From positions 143,968 through 207,967 of the forward strand of contig JBCCWO010000004.1 in the NCBI GenBank assembly GCA_039193455.1: a stretch of 64,000 nucleotides of DNA, read 5' to 3'. The notes below the pieces were generated by a model, which was not told where the DNA came from, did not search any database, and was given only the letters and a program-made list of their open reading frames with translations. Position numbers and translations under genes: made by a program. Shown piece by piece: positions 17,684-26,591 of this stretch (the stretch's first letter is position 1; every line of letters starts with the position of its first letter). The stretch is from JBCBGF01 sp039193455. Its GTDB lineage: Bacteria > Pseudomonadota > Alphaproteobacteria > Rhodobacterales > Rhodobacteraceae.

Positions 17684-18466
17684 ATGAGCAAAAGAACGTA
17701 TGTTTTGCCGTCCGTGACGGCACTGTTTTTCGCGGTCACGTCGACCGCTTCGAGCGCTTTGACGCCCGATCCCGAGACCGGTTTGATCCCGGTTCGGCTT
17801 CCCTCCGATCTCTGCGCATTTGAGAACGGTCTTCCGTCGGATCTGGTTCGCCAGATCACGCCGCGTGCCGACTTCAATCAGCTGTTGAACCACATGTTCG
17901 CCAACTGTCCGACGCTGGCACTGGGTCTTGCCGACTTTGCAACTGCGGCGATCGACACGTCTGAATTCTTTGACGAAGACGACGATGATGATGACGACAA
18001 CGGCGGCGCCATCGCATCAGCTGATCCGACATCGCCCGGTGACACCGACGGTGGAACAGAGGGCACGGACGGTGGCGACACCGACGGGTCGGACGACACG
18101 GCCGATGGGCAGGACAAGAACCTGCCGGATTGGAAGATCGCCAAGAAGAACGGCATCCCGACGTGGAAGTGGGAAAAGAAAGTCGCCCGGTGGGAGCGTC
18201 AGCGCGAAGAGCGTGAAGCCTACCAGGCCGAAAAGAAAGCGAACAAGAACGCGTCCAAGGACCTGCCCGACTGGAAACAGGCCAAGAAGGAAGAGCGTTG
18301 GGCCCAAGAAGCCGAAGAGCGGGCACAGCGCAAAGCCGACAAGAAGGCCTCGAAGATGTCCGAGTCGAGCCGGGCAGCCTTGGAAGAGACCGAGTCCGAC
18401 GAAGAGGATCAGGTCGAGGACGAGGTTGAGGAAACCGAAGAAGAAGTTGTGGCAGAGGCTCGCTAG
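17684..18466 (+). CDS. Secreted low-complexity protein with acidic and LPDWK repeat regions
   Basis: A 260-residue protein of unknown function. I start at MSKRTYVLPS; upstream in-frame codons add an unlikely leader. Residues 1-25 form a signal peptide. Residues 26-95 form a compact domain with two cysteines (44 and 75). Residues 98-106 are almost pure Asp, then a Gly/Asp/Thr linker runs to about 144. Two copies of LPDWKxAKK (147-155 and 194-202) flank a highly charged coiled-coil-like stretch, and the tail is again Glu-rich. Composition is strongly unlike neighbouring proteins. It is convergent with a periplasmic cysteine-protease gene and sits inside a split ABC locus. Confidence 0.75.
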   Translation: MSKRTYVLPSVTALFFAVTSTASSALTPDPETGLIPVRLPSDLCAFENGLPSDLVRQITPRADFNQLLNHMFANCPTLALGLADFATAAIDTSEFFDEDDDDDDDNGGAIASADPTSPGDTDGGTEGTDGGDTDGSDDTADGQDKNLPDWKIAKKNGIPTWKWEKKVARWERQREEREAYQAEKKANKNASKDLPDWKQAKKEERWAQEAEERAQRKADKKASKMSESSRAALEETESDEEDQVEDEVEETEEEVVAEAR

Positions 18467-18475
18467 AGCCTTGGG

Positions 18476-18550
18476 CGGGCCCTCGGGCCCGTCAGCCCAG
18501 CATTACGTGACCAGTGTACGAGTTTGGGATGGCCGGCTGATGCCGGCCAT
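18476..18550. terminator. Two hairpins between convergent genes
   Basis: Hairpin one: CGGGCC (18476-18481) with GGCCCG (18486-18491). Hairpin two: ATGGCCGGC (18529-18537) with GCCGGCCAT (18542-18550), loop TGAT. Neither has a long U-tract, so termination may be weak or Rho-assisted. They lie between the repeat-protein stop (18466) and the convergent protease-gene stop (18557). Confidence 0.4.
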
Positions 18551-18556
18551 TTCACG

Positions 18557-19234
18557 TCAGACACCCGCGCGCGCAAATAACCCACCGGCAAACACCGCGT
18601 TCCACCGTGCGGGCGCTTCCGGATCCTGCATCCGAAGGAACGTATATCCCGTCGCGGACCAGTGCTTGATTCGATTGGTCAGATTGTCGAGCACCATATC
18701 GCCCCGGTCCGTCCGCAGCACCAAAACCGCATGGGCCCGGCGCTGCCGGTCCAGAACCGTCGCGATCATCAACCGCTCACCCGGTACGCCCAGCGTCATC
18801 AGTTCTTGCCGCTTGAGCAGGGCAAAATCCTCGCAATCGCCACCGACAGCCGTCGGCAACGCCCAGAATTCCGGACGGTCGTATTGTGTTTCATCGGCAA
18901 TTTCGTTGAAACGCCGATTGACTGACAGGTTCACACGATCCGCCAGATACAGCAGCTCTGCCGTCGATTTCACGCTCGCAGCACCGTTTTCACAGGCCCA
19001 GGCGTAGCGTTCGCACACCCCGTGAAAGCCCATGGGCGCCGAAACACGCTCGACCGCAGGAAGATGCGACATCGATTGCGGTCCCGCCGCCTCGACAATG
19101 CCTGCGCTGCCAATCACCACGGCAGCGCTCAGAACCCCGGCCCCCAACAGTCGGCGCACCACATGCGGCGCACCCGGCAGCCAGCGATCCTGGCCGCCAA
19201 AGCACAACGCGTCCCCGAAATCACGCTCAGCCAT
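18557..19234 (-). CDS. Bacterial transglutaminase-like cysteine protease (BTLCP/LapG-like)
   Basis: A 225-residue membrane-anchored periplasmic protein. A hydrophobic segment at about 28-50 is a signal anchor. The catalytic triad is visible as C134 (GGDCEDFALLKRQEL), H168 (RRAHAVLVL) and D183 (VLDNL). The ATG at 19234 has GAGGAG upstream; a 17-residue longer form is less likely. The family includes LapG, which clips RTX-type adhesins under c-di-GMP control through LapD; no lapD is nearby. The convergent charged repeat protein is a possible but unproven partner or substrate. Confidence 0.85.
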   Translation of the reverse strand: MAERDFGDALCFGGQDRWLPGAPHVVRRLLGAGVLSAAVVIGSAGIVEAAGPQSMSHLPAVERVSAPMGFHGVCERYAWACENGAASVKSTAELLYLADRVNLSVNRRFNEIADETQYDRPEFWALPTAVGGDCEDFALLKRQELMTLGVPGERLMIATVLDRQRRAHAVLVLRTDRGDMVLDNLTNRIKHWSATGYTFLRMQDPEAPARWNAVFAGGLFARAGV

Positions 19235-19270
19235 AAAACGCTCCTCTTCCCCCTTGGGAACGTTCGCAAA

Positions 19271-19313
19271 GGATGGTGACCGCAATTCGAACGAAATGCG
19301 GTCGGATGGTGAC
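19271..19313. promoter_or_regulatory. Direct repeat and inverted repeat upstream of the protease gene
   Basis: GGATGGTGAC occurs exactly twice, at 19271-19280 and 19304-19313. Between and overlapping them lies an inverted repeat GACCGCA (19278-19284) / TGCGGTC (19297-19303). The block starts 37 bp upstream of the protease start codon. A regulator site is plausible; the regulator is unknown. Confidence 0.3.
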
Positions 19314-19340
19314 GCCCGCCCAGCCCGGGCGCCCGAAAGC

Positions 19341-20816
19341 TTAATTTGTCCAGCGCACTCCTGTCAGGTCATTGGCCTGCGTCGGCGCATTCAGCCACAG
19401 CCCTTCGATATCGGCATTGGCGACACCGGTTCGGGCCAGCTGGAACAGATACCCGTTCACATAATCGTCCGCGATGATCTGTTGCGCCATTTTCAAAAGG
19501 TCCGAACGCTCCGCCGGATCGGTGGCGATGTCCAACTCGGCCATGACCTCTTGAAAATCGGGATTGTCGTATTGGAAGTAATAGTCGGGCCGGGCGTAGA
19601 TGTTGATGTCCATCGGCTCGGTATGGCTGACGATGGTCAGGTCATAGTCCTTGCCGCGAAACACCTGCTCTAACCATTGCGCCCATTCCAGATTGGCAAT
19701 CTCGGTCTCGATCCCCACCGCCCGCAACTGCGCGGCGATGATCTCGCCCCCGCGCCGGGCATAGGACGGCGGCGGCAGTTTCAGCGACAGCGTCAGCCCC
19801 TCGGCATAGCCCGCCTCTGCCAGCAAGGACTTGGCCAGATCTGGGTCATGGGCCGACTGCCCCGTCAGATCGACATAGTCGGGATTATGCGGTGCGAAGT
19901 GCGTGCCGATCGGGGTGCCATAGCCAAACATCGCTCCATCAATGATTTCCTGCCGGTTGATCGCATGGGCAATCGCCTTGCGGACCCGCACATCCGACAG
20001 GGCCTCAGACTGGTTATTGGTGGACAGGATCGTTTCGCCTTCCGTCGATCCCACGAGCAATTCAAAACGCGGATCGGCCTCGAACTGGGCCAGCGTCTCG
20101 GGCGCGGGATAGCCGGGGAAGGCGTCGATATCGCCCGCCATCATCGCGGCAAAGGCCGCCGTCGGATCGGAGATGAACTTGAACGTCGCCGTCGTCAGCG
20201 CCGGTGCGTCGCCCCAGTAGTCGGGGTTCACTTCCAGCTCGACCCGGTCACCCTGCACCCATTCCTTGAACTTGAAGGGGCCGGTCCCAACCGGGTTCGT
20301 TGCTGCCGTATCAATGCTCTCGGACGCGACGATCACCGCGTCGCCCCAGGCCATATTGGTCAAAAACCCGCCATTCGGTGAGGACAGGATGACCTTGACG
20401 GTGGTGTCGTCCACCACCTCCACCTCGGCGATCCCGGCAAAGAGCGCCTTTTGCTCGTTGGTCGACTCTTCTGCCCGCGCACGGTCGAGCGAGAACTTCA
20501 CATCCTCTGCCGTAAACGCCGTCCCATCATGAAAGGTGACGCCGGACCGCAGGGCGAAGGTGTACTCCAACCCGTCTTCCGAGATCTCCCAGCTTTCGGC
20601 CAGCCCCGGCGCGATCGAGCCATCCGCCTGATAGCGCGTCAGCCCTTCGAAGATGTTGGCATAGACCACCTCGTCGATGGCCGCCGCAGCCCCGCCGGTT
20701 GGATCGAGGTTCGGGGGTTCCAGCTGCATTCCGATGGTAATCTCGGTCTGCTGGGCCAGTGCCGTACCCGCGACAAGCGCGAGCACCGCCGCAGATGCGA
20801 AGATGCGCGAGGACAT
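19341..20816 (-). CDS. Dipeptide/oligopeptide ABC transporter substrate-binding protein
   Basis: A 491-residue periplasmic protein of solute-binding family 5. Signal peptide MSSRIFASAAVLALVAGTALA, then GMQLEPPNLDP, VYANIFEGLTRY, the SGVTFHDGTAFTAEDVKFS block and DVRVRKAIAHAINR, all standard markers. It is in the same orientation as the DppB-DppC-ATPase genes and most likely serves them, but two unrelated genes (one in the opposite orientation) now separate it from the permeases. Confidence 0.93.
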   Translation of the reverse strand: MSSRIFASAAVLALVAGTALAQQTEITIGMQLEPPNLDPTGGAAAAIDEVVYANIFEGLTRYQADGSIAPGLAESWEISEDGLEYTFALRSGVTFHDGTAFTAEDVKFSLDRARAEESTNEQKALFAGIAEVEVVDDTTVKVILSSPNGGFLTNMAWGDAVIVASESIDTAATNPVGTGPFKFKEWVQGDRVELEVNPDYWGDAPALTTATFKFISDPTAAFAAMMAGDIDAFPGYPAPETLAQFEADPRFELLVGSTEGETILSTNNQSEALSDVRVRKAIAHAINRQEIIDGAMFGYGTPIGTHFAPHNPDYVDLTGQSAHDPDLAKSLLAEAGYAEGLTLSLKLPPPSYARRGGEIIAAQLRAVGIETEIANLEWAQWLEQVFRGKDYDLTIVSHTEPMDINIYARPDYYFQYDNPDFQEVMAELDIATDPAERSDLLKMAQQIIADDYVNGYLFQLARTGVANADIEGLWLNAPTQANDLTGVRWTN

Positions 20817-20976
20817 GTGACGACTCCCTGTTCGGTTTTTTCAAAGGCTAACGCAAGGTTAACGGTTTTGGGAAGGCCCCACACCAACGGGCCACAGTAA
20901 CGCGGATGTCATCCGATGTGACTGGTGGGTCGGCGCGTATGCCCGATGATCGCGACACCTGATACGGAGCGCGCCC

Positions 20977-21471
20977 ATGAAAAAGTCCGGCAAACAGCGC
21001 AGCAAGACCCAGCGCAAATCGAAACCCGCCCCCGAAGCTGCGGCAGATACCGGCCGCCGCAACACGCTGAAACTCTTGCGCAATGGCGGGATTGCCGCCG
21101 TCGTTCTGGGCGGCGCGGGCGTCTTTTCGGTCAACGCGGTCCGCGCCACGATCTCCGAACAGGACCTGACCAAGATCGGCAACGGTACCCCGGCCATCGT
21201 CCAGATCCACGACCCGACCTGCAGCATGTGTACCGAGCTTCAGCGCGAAACGCGCAAAGCGCTGCGGGCCTTCGACGACGGCCAGGTCAACTACCTTGTC
21301 GCGAACATCCACTCCGAGGATGGCAGCGCGCTGGCCGCCCGCCACCGCGTTCCGCACGTGACACTTGTGCTGTTTGATGGCGACGGTCAGGTCCGCCAGG
21401 TGTTGGAGGGCGTGCGCCCCCGTGATGAGTTACAGGCGCATTTTGAGGCGCATATCGCGGGCAACAGCTAG
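20977..21471 (+). CDS. Membrane-anchored thioredoxin-like protein
   Basis: A 164-residue protein with a very basic N-terminus, one TM segment near residues 37-55, and a periplasmic thioredoxin-like domain. The redox motif is CSMC (C82, C85), preceded by a beta strand PAIVQIHDPT; the cis-Pro loop is RVPHVTLVLFDGDG. It probably acts as an envelope thiol-disulfide enzyme or cytochrome c-type maturation helper; no partner is adjacent. Its TAG stop overlaps the stop of the convergent M20 gene in a shared CTAG. Confidence 0.8.
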   Translation: MKKSGKQRSKTQRKSKPAPEAAADTGRRNTLKLLRNGGIAAVVLGGAGVFSVNAVRATISEQDLTKIGNGTPAIVQIHDPTCSMCTELQRETRKALRAFDDGQVNYLVANIHSEDGSALAARHRVPHVTLVLFDGDGQVRQVLEGVRPRDELQAHFEAHIAGNS

Positions 21472-22748
21472 GCGCCCAAGAGATCGCCCAGAACCAGCGC
21501 CATCACCTTGGCGCTGTCCACCATATCGTCGATCCCCACCCACTCATCCGGCTGATGCGCCAGATCCAGAATCCCCGGGCCATAGGCGATACAGTTCTTC
21601 AGCCGCCCGATCCGATCTATGTGCTTCTGGTCATAAGTTCCTGGTGAGCATACAAATTCCGGCGTGCGCGCCAGCACCCGCTCAACCGCCGCTGCGGTCG
21701 TCTGCACCACGGGGGCATCCCGATCCGCCATCGACGGAAGAACCTCGTGCAACTCGCGGATCTCATATGAAAATTCCGGCCGCTCTGCCCGAACCCGCTC
21801 CAGAAGGTCGCGCACCTCGCCCTTAACCTCGTCGATGCTTTCCTCGATTAGAAACCGCCGGTCGATGATGATGCGACAGCGATCGGGGACGCAGGGCGCC
21901 GGAAAGCCCGTGAACCCCTCTCCCGGCTCAGCCTCGCCGCCATGGATCGAGTTGATGTTCAGCGTCGACTGCCGCGCGCCTTCCGGCACCACCGGCATCT
22001 CGGTACGTTTGGAGGCCAAGAGGGGGAAAAGATGCGCCTCCATCTCGGCAAGGACCGCCCCCATGTGCCGCACGGCACAATCCCCCAGAAAGGGCATCGA
22101 GCCGTGGGCGATCCGCCCCTTTGTCTCGATCTCGGCCCACCACACCCCGCGATGGCCCAGACAGATCCGATCCTTGTTCAAGGGTTCGGGGATGATGACA
22201 TGGCCCACCTTCTCGGGCGCAAAGTACCCCCGCTCGGCCAGCCAGGCGACCCCGCCATACCCACCGGTTTCCTCATCCGCCGTCCCGCTGATCTCGATCG
22301 CGCCCTGCCAATCAGGCACGGCCTCTAGAAACGCCTCGACCGCGATGATCGAGGCCGCGAGGCCACCCTTCATGTCGCAGGACCCGCGCCCATAGACGCG
22401 CCCATCCTTCACCTCGCCGCCGAACGGATCGGTGGTCCAGCCGTGGCCGACCTCCACCACATCCGTGTGGCTGTTGAAATGCACGCAGTCGCCACCTCCC
22501 GCGCCCTCACGCCGCGCCACGATGTTCCAGCGCGGATAGGTGTCGCTGTCCCCGGGCGTGCCATGGGCGCGCAAAAGCTCGCAGGCAAACCCAAGCGGCG
22601 CCAAACGGGCCTCAAGGTAATCGCAGATATCGCGATAGTGCCGCCCGGGCGGGTTCAGCGTGGGAATGCGGATCAAATCCTGCGTCAGCGCGACCAAAGC
22701 ATCGCGTCGCGCCTCAACTGCGCCGGACAGGGCCTCATCATGGGACAT
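21468..22748 (-). CDS. M20-family deacylase (ArgE/DapE-like)
   Basis: A 426-residue zinc amidohydrolase. Metal and catalytic motifs are visible: HFNSHTDVVEVG, YGRGSCDMKGG and ISGTADEETGGYGG. The family includes acetylornithine deacetylase, succinyl-diaminopimelate desuccinylase and N-formyl/N-carbamoyl amino-acid hydrolases. Without ornithine or lysine genes nearby, a catabolic deacylase is likely. The start at 22748 is the first ATG (MSHDEALSG); a TTG six codons upstream is rejected. It could complement the hydantoinase operon as the missing amide hydrolase, but this is speculation. Confidence 0.88.
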   Translation of the reverse strand: MSHDEALSGAVEARRDALVALTQDLIRIPTLNPPGRHYRDICDYLEARLAPLGFACELLRAHGTPGDSDTYPRWNIVARREGAGGGDCVHFNSHTDVVEVGHGWTTDPFGGEVKDGRVYGRGSCDMKGGLAASIIAVEAFLEAVPDWQGAIEISGTADEETGGYGGVAWLAERGYFAPEKVGHVIIPEPLNKDRICLGHRGVWWAEIETKGRIAHGSMPFLGDCAVRHMGAVLAEMEAHLFPLLASKRTEMPVVPEGARQSTLNINSIHGGEAEPGEGFTGFPAPCVPDRCRIIIDRRFLIEESIDEVKGEVRDLLERVRAERPEFSYEIRELHEVLPSMADRDAPVVQTTAAAVERVLARTPEFVCSPGTYDQKHIDRIGRLKNCIAYGPGILDLAHQPDEWVGIDDMVDSAKVMALVLGDLLGA

Positions 22749-22787
22749 GGCCCGAAGGCTACCCAAGCGCCCGGCCCCTCACAATGT

Positions 22788-22846
22788 TTTTGGTCCGAAA
22801 ATATCCCGGGGGAGACGCCCGCAAGGGCGGCGGGGGCAGCGCCCCG
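22788..22846 (-). repeat. Two-hairpin intergenic repeat, copy 1
   Basis: This stretch runs from TTTGGTCCG through AATATCCCGGGGG to GGGGCAGCGCCCC on the + strand and abuts the kdsB stop. It holds two hairpins: CGCCC/GGGCG (22816-22820, 22825-22829) and GGGGC/GCCCC (22833-22837, 22841-22845). The same layout recurs at 38437-38494 after bchJ. It fills the gap between kdsB and the M20 gene and may act as a 3' end or attenuator. Confidence 0.75.
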
Positions 22847-22847
22847 A

Positions 22848-23621
22848 TCAGATCAAGCTTTCGATGCGCGCGACGTCGACGGGGTTGTTCAGCTCCCAAA
22901 ACACCCGCCCACGGCTCTCGACCTCAACACACAGCACATCTTCGCCGTTTTCCAGAAACCGCAGCTGCTCCAAGCCTTCATTACGCTCAAGCGGCCCATC
23001 GGACCACTCGACATAACGGGCCAGGGCCGCAGGCCGGTACGCATAGACGCCCACATGGTGATAAACCGGCGGCGCGTCCTGTGCAGCCTCCGGCAGAAAC
23101 GGAATGACCTCTTTTGAGAAATAGAGCGCGCGCCGGTCACGCGCGAAGACAGCCGTGGTACCACCCACCCGGCCTGCCGCGCGATCTTCGCGGAAATGCC
23201 GATAGGTATCGGCATCGCAGCGCAGGACAGGTGTCGCAACGCCCAGATCGGGACGCGCCCGCAATCCCGCGATCAGATCCTCCAGAAACCAAGGCGGCGT
23301 CAACGGCGCATCGCCTTGCAGGTTGACCACGATCTCGGGCGACACGCCCATCCGCGCGATGGCATCGGCACAACGCTCGGTACCGTTGGCGCAATCTTCC
23401 GAGGTCATCACAACCTCACCGCCAAAGCCCCGCACCGCGTCGGCAATCCGGTCGTCGTCGGTGGCCACCAGCACCAGGTCGACGCCTGGCACCGCCATCC
23501 CCGTCTCCCACGTCCGCTGGATCAGCGTCTTTTCCCCATCGGCGCCCTTGAGCACGACCAACGGCTTGCCCGGATAGCGGGACGAGGCATAGCGGGCGGG
23601 GATCAGGATGATCGCGCTCAC
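22848..23621 (-). CDS. kdsB: 3-deoxy-manno-octulosonate cytidylyltransferase
   Basis: A 257-residue enzyme that activates Kdo as CMP-Kdo for LPS or capsule. The N-terminal IPARYASSRYPGKPLV and the NLQGDAPLTPP block are diagnostic. It starts with GTG at 23621 in a GTGA overlap with the kdsD stop; longer in-frame readings would be antisense-free but run through kdsD. Directly downstream of kdsD, so both Kdo-pathway steps are co-expressed. Confidence 0.95.
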   Translation of the reverse strand: MSAIILIPARYASSRYPGKPLVVLKGADGEKTLIQRTWETGMAVPGVDLVLVATDDDRIADAVRGFGGEVVMTSEDCANGTERCADAIARMGVSPEIVVNLQGDAPLTPPWFLEDLIAGLRARPDLGVATPVLRCDADTYRHFREDRAAGRVGGTTAVFARDRRALYFSKEVIPFLPEAAQDAPPVYHHVGVYAYRPAALARYVEWSDGPLERNEGLEQLRFLENGEDVLCVEVESRGRVFWELNNPVDVARIESLI

Positions 23622-24601
23622 GCCACCACGCCCGCGCGCAGACAATCGTGAATGTGCAGGAACCCGGCAAACCGGCCATCGGCCTCGCGCACCACACAGC
23701 TTGTGATGCCGTTGCCGGTGCTGGTCATCAGACGTACCGCTTCGGCCGCCAGGGCATCGGCTTCGACAAATACCGGGTTCGCCGTCGCAATGTCGCCCGC
23801 GCGCGCGGTCCACAGGTTTTCTGCATGGCGGCGCATGTCACCATCGGTGATAATTCCAGTGACCTCACCATCCTCGCGAACCAGCGCCACGCCCAGCGCC
23901 TTCTCCGCCATAACGGCGACCGTCTCGGACATCGCGGCATCGGGGCTGACATAGGGCAGCGCGTCGCCGGTATGCATCAGCTCGCGCACCGTCAGCAGCA
24001 TGGTGCCCAGCTTGCCACCCGGGTGGTAGCGCCGGAAATCATCCGGTGCCGTGCCCAGCAGATGGGTGACCCCGACGGCAAGCGCGTCACCGATCGCCAG
24101 CTGCAAGGTGGTCGATGTCGTGGGCGCCAGGCCATTTGGGCACACCTCGGTCACCCGGCCATAGGCGATCACGATCTCTGCCGCGCGCGCCAGCGTGTTC
24201 TCGCGCGTCGCGGTCAGGGCGATGATCGGGTGGCCATGGACGCGGCAATAGTGGATCAGATCCGACAACTCGGTCGTCTCGCCCGAGTTTGACAGGATCA
24301 GCACAACGCTGCCCTCGGCAATCAGCCCAAGATCGCCATGGCTCGCCTCGCCCGCATGCAGGAACGTCGCCGATTTCCCGATCGATCGAAAGGTCGACGC
24401 AATCTTGTTCGCGATATGCCCGGACTTGCCGATCCCCGAAACGATCAGAGGCGCCGCCGACCGGTGGATCATCCGCGCCGCACGGGCAACGTCGGGCGTC
24501 ATCGCCTCGGCAAAGCCTGTGATCGCGGCAGCCTCGTCCAAAAGCGCGCGGTCGCACACGGCCTCAAGGGCGGCATCGTCCAGATTTGCGGCGTCGTTCA
24601 T
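23618..24601 (-). CDS. kdsD: Arabinose-5-phosphate isomerase KdsD/KpsF
   Basis: A 327-residue SIS-CBS protein making D-arabinose 5-phosphate for Kdo synthesis. The SIS domain has GIGKSGHIANKIASTFRSIG and LSNSGETTEL; two CBS repeats occupy about the last 120 residues (VRELMHTGDALPYV..., ATANPVFVEADALAAE...). I chose the ATG at 24601 with GAGG five bases upstream; an ATG at 24622 is also possible. It is followed by kdsB and preceded by malQ at a 41-bp gap. Confidence 0.94.
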   Translation of the reverse strand: MNDAANLDDAALEAVCDRALLDEAAAITGFAEAMTPDVARAARMIHRSAAPLIVSGIGKSGHIANKIASTFRSIGKSATFLHAGEASHGDLGLIAEGSVVLILSNSGETTELSDLIHYCRVHGHPIIALTATRENTLARAAEIVIAYGRVTEVCPNGLAPTTSTTLQLAIGDALAVGVTHLLGTAPDDFRRYHPGGKLGTMLLTVRELMHTGDALPYVSPDAAMSETVAVMAEKALGVALVREDGEVTGIITDGDMRRHAENLWTARAGDIATANPVFVEADALAAEAVRLMTSTGNGITSCVVREADGRFAGFLHIHDCLRAGVVA

Positions 24602-24642
24602 TGGCGCCTCTATACGCACCATGGGCCGCGGACGCCAGACGC

Positions 24643-26541
24643 TCAGCGCCCCGCCGCGGCCATGATGGCAGCCGCCCGCGCAATCCGGGGATCATCGGCC
24701 AGATCCCCGACGCCCACAGGCAGGGGATGACGCCAGTTGGGGTATTCGTCGATGGTGCCGGGCAGGTTCGGCTGCGCGGCAACGCCCAGAATATCCTCGA
24801 TCTGCAGCGCCACCAGCCGTGCGGGCGTTGCCGCAAGATAGGCATGCAGCGCATCCACATCGCCCGACGCCGCGCCCATCGCGGCATCCATGCGCGCCAC
24901 ATCGTTGGCCCGCGCCGCGTGGGCCTCGGCTTTGGCGGAGGCGTCTATGGTGCCCAGCGACGCACGCAGATCGATATCCGCACCAGCCCGCCAGCCCAGC
25001 CATGTCGGCAGGTCATGTGTCCCGAACGAGGCCAGCACCGCTGCGGGATAGTCCTCTGCCGCGCGCCCGCCCTCAAACATCGCGACGCGGCAGCCCAGGA
25101 TCCCCGCTGCACCCAACGCCTCACGCAGGCCGTCCGGGATGTTCCCCAGATCCTCCCCGACGATCGTCGCCCCGGCCCGCGCCGCCTCGATCCGCGCGAC
25201 CGCAAGCATCGCATCGCGGGGCATCCGCACATAGCCACCGGGCGCGCCGCTATCGGGTACCCAGAATGCGCGTTCAAAGCCGAGGATATGATCGATCCGC
25301 AAAAGCCGCGCATGGCGCAGCTGGCATCGCAACGTCGCCGCCAGCGCGGCAAAGCCCTGGTCAATCAGCGCGCGCGGATTGAACGGCGCAAGGTTCCAGC
25401 GCTGCCCGTCAGCGGCAAACGCATCCGGTGGCGCGCCCAGCGAGACACCGAAGGCAAAGGCCCCCGGCTCTGACCAGGTTTCTGCGCCATAGGGGTGCGT
25501 GCCCACAGCGAGGTCGAGATACAGCCCGTGGGCCATGCCACTGTCCCGGGCCGCGGTCGCAGCCGCCGCAAGCTGCGTCTCGGCCCGAAACTGCATCCAT
25601 GCGTGAAACGAGACCCGTTCGTTATGGGCCGCCGCAAACTGCCGAACGTCCTGTCCGGCTGGATCACGCAACGCAGCCGGCCAATCGCACCAATGCGCCC
25701 CGTGCCTCTCGGCCAGCGCCTCATAGGTCGCAAACCGGGTCAGGCTGTCGCCTTCCTGCACCCGCCATTTGGCAAAGTCAGGATCGTGTTTCTCGCTCGC
25801 AAAGGCTGTGGCAGCCGCTCTGGCGCGCGTCTCTGCGCTGGCCCGATAGTCGACCAAAGCGGCTGGCCGGATCGCATCGGCGCCATCAAACGCCACATGC
25901 TGCGTCGACAGCCGCCTACGATGCGAAGGCGAATAGGGGCTGATCGCCGCCGGGTCGCTGGAAAACCCCGCATGCACCGGGTTGATCCCGACAAACCCGG
26001 CCCCGGCCCGACCCAGCGCCTGTGCCGCAACCGCCAGGTCGCGATAGTCCCCGACGCCACCCCGTTCGGGTCCGCGCAGTCCGTAAAGCGGCAGTGTCAC
26101 CCCCCACCCGCGCGGCGGCAGCGGCAGCGCGGGGGGCGCGACCAACAGCCAGCACCGGTCCCCCCCGGTTTCAACGGCATGGATCCCAAGGTCGAGCGCG
26201 GGCAACGCACCGCGCCCCTCCTCTGTCGCGCCCGTTTCGTAGGTCAGACACCAGGCATCCGAGATCGTTAGATCCGGCACCTGACCCGGTGTGCAAATCA
26301 GATAAGGCGGTACTTTCCGCGGGCGCCTGATGCTGGCCAGCGCGTCCGCCACGGCATCCGGCGCATCGGGATCAACACCCATCGCGGCGAGCAAGGCGTC
26401 GCGCGTGGCATCAGCCATGTCGCGGCGCTGCCCCGTCACATCCGTGTAGGTGTCGATGATGCCCAGCGCACGCGCCAGCGCGGCTTTGTCCGGCTGCAGT
26501 CCCGTCACCACACGCGCCTTTTCACGCCAAACCTGTCCCAC
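24643..26541 (-). CDS. malQ: 4-alpha-glucanotransferase
   Basis: A 632-residue GH77 enzyme (amylomaltase). Motifs of the active site are visible: LRIDHILGF with the nucleophile Asp, IVGEDLGNIP with the acid/base Glu, and SFGTHDLPT with the third carboxylate. It disproportionates maltodextrins. The listed start is a GTG; another GTG ten codons in has AAGG upstream and is equally possible. No glycogen genes are nearby; the gene sits instead upstream of kdsD-kdsB. Confidence 0.93.
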   Translation of the reverse strand: MGQVWREKARVVTGLQPDKAALARALGIIDTYTDVTGQRRDMADATRDALLAAMGVDPDAPDAVADALASIRRPRKVPPYLICTPGQVPDLTISDAWCLTYETGATEEGRGALPALDLGIHAVETGGDRCWLLVAPPALPLPPRGWGVTLPLYGLRGPERGGVGDYRDLAVAAQALGRAGAGFVGINPVHAGFSSDPAAISPYSPSHRRRLSTQHVAFDGADAIRPAALVDYRASAETRARAAATAFASEKHDPDFAKWRVQEGDSLTRFATYEALAERHGAHWCDWPAALRDPAGQDVRQFAAAHNERVSFHAWMQFRAETQLAAAATAARDSGMAHGLYLDLAVGTHPYGAETWSEPGAFAFGVSLGAPPDAFAADGQRWNLAPFNPRALIDQGFAALAATLRCQLRHARLLRIDHILGFERAFWVPDSGAPGGYVRMPRDAMLAVARIEAARAGATIVGEDLGNIPDGLREALGAAGILGCRVAMFEGGRAAEDYPAAVLASFGTHDLPTWLGWRAGADIDLRASLGTIDASAKAEAHAARANDVARMDAAMGAASGDVDALHAYLAATPARLVALQIEDILGVAAQPNLPGTIDEYPNWRHPLPVGVGDLADDPRIARAAAIMAAAGR

Positions 26542-26591
26542 CGCCGGTCTGGCACGGGCAGGGCACCGCGATCAATGCCCTGCGCGGGCAT

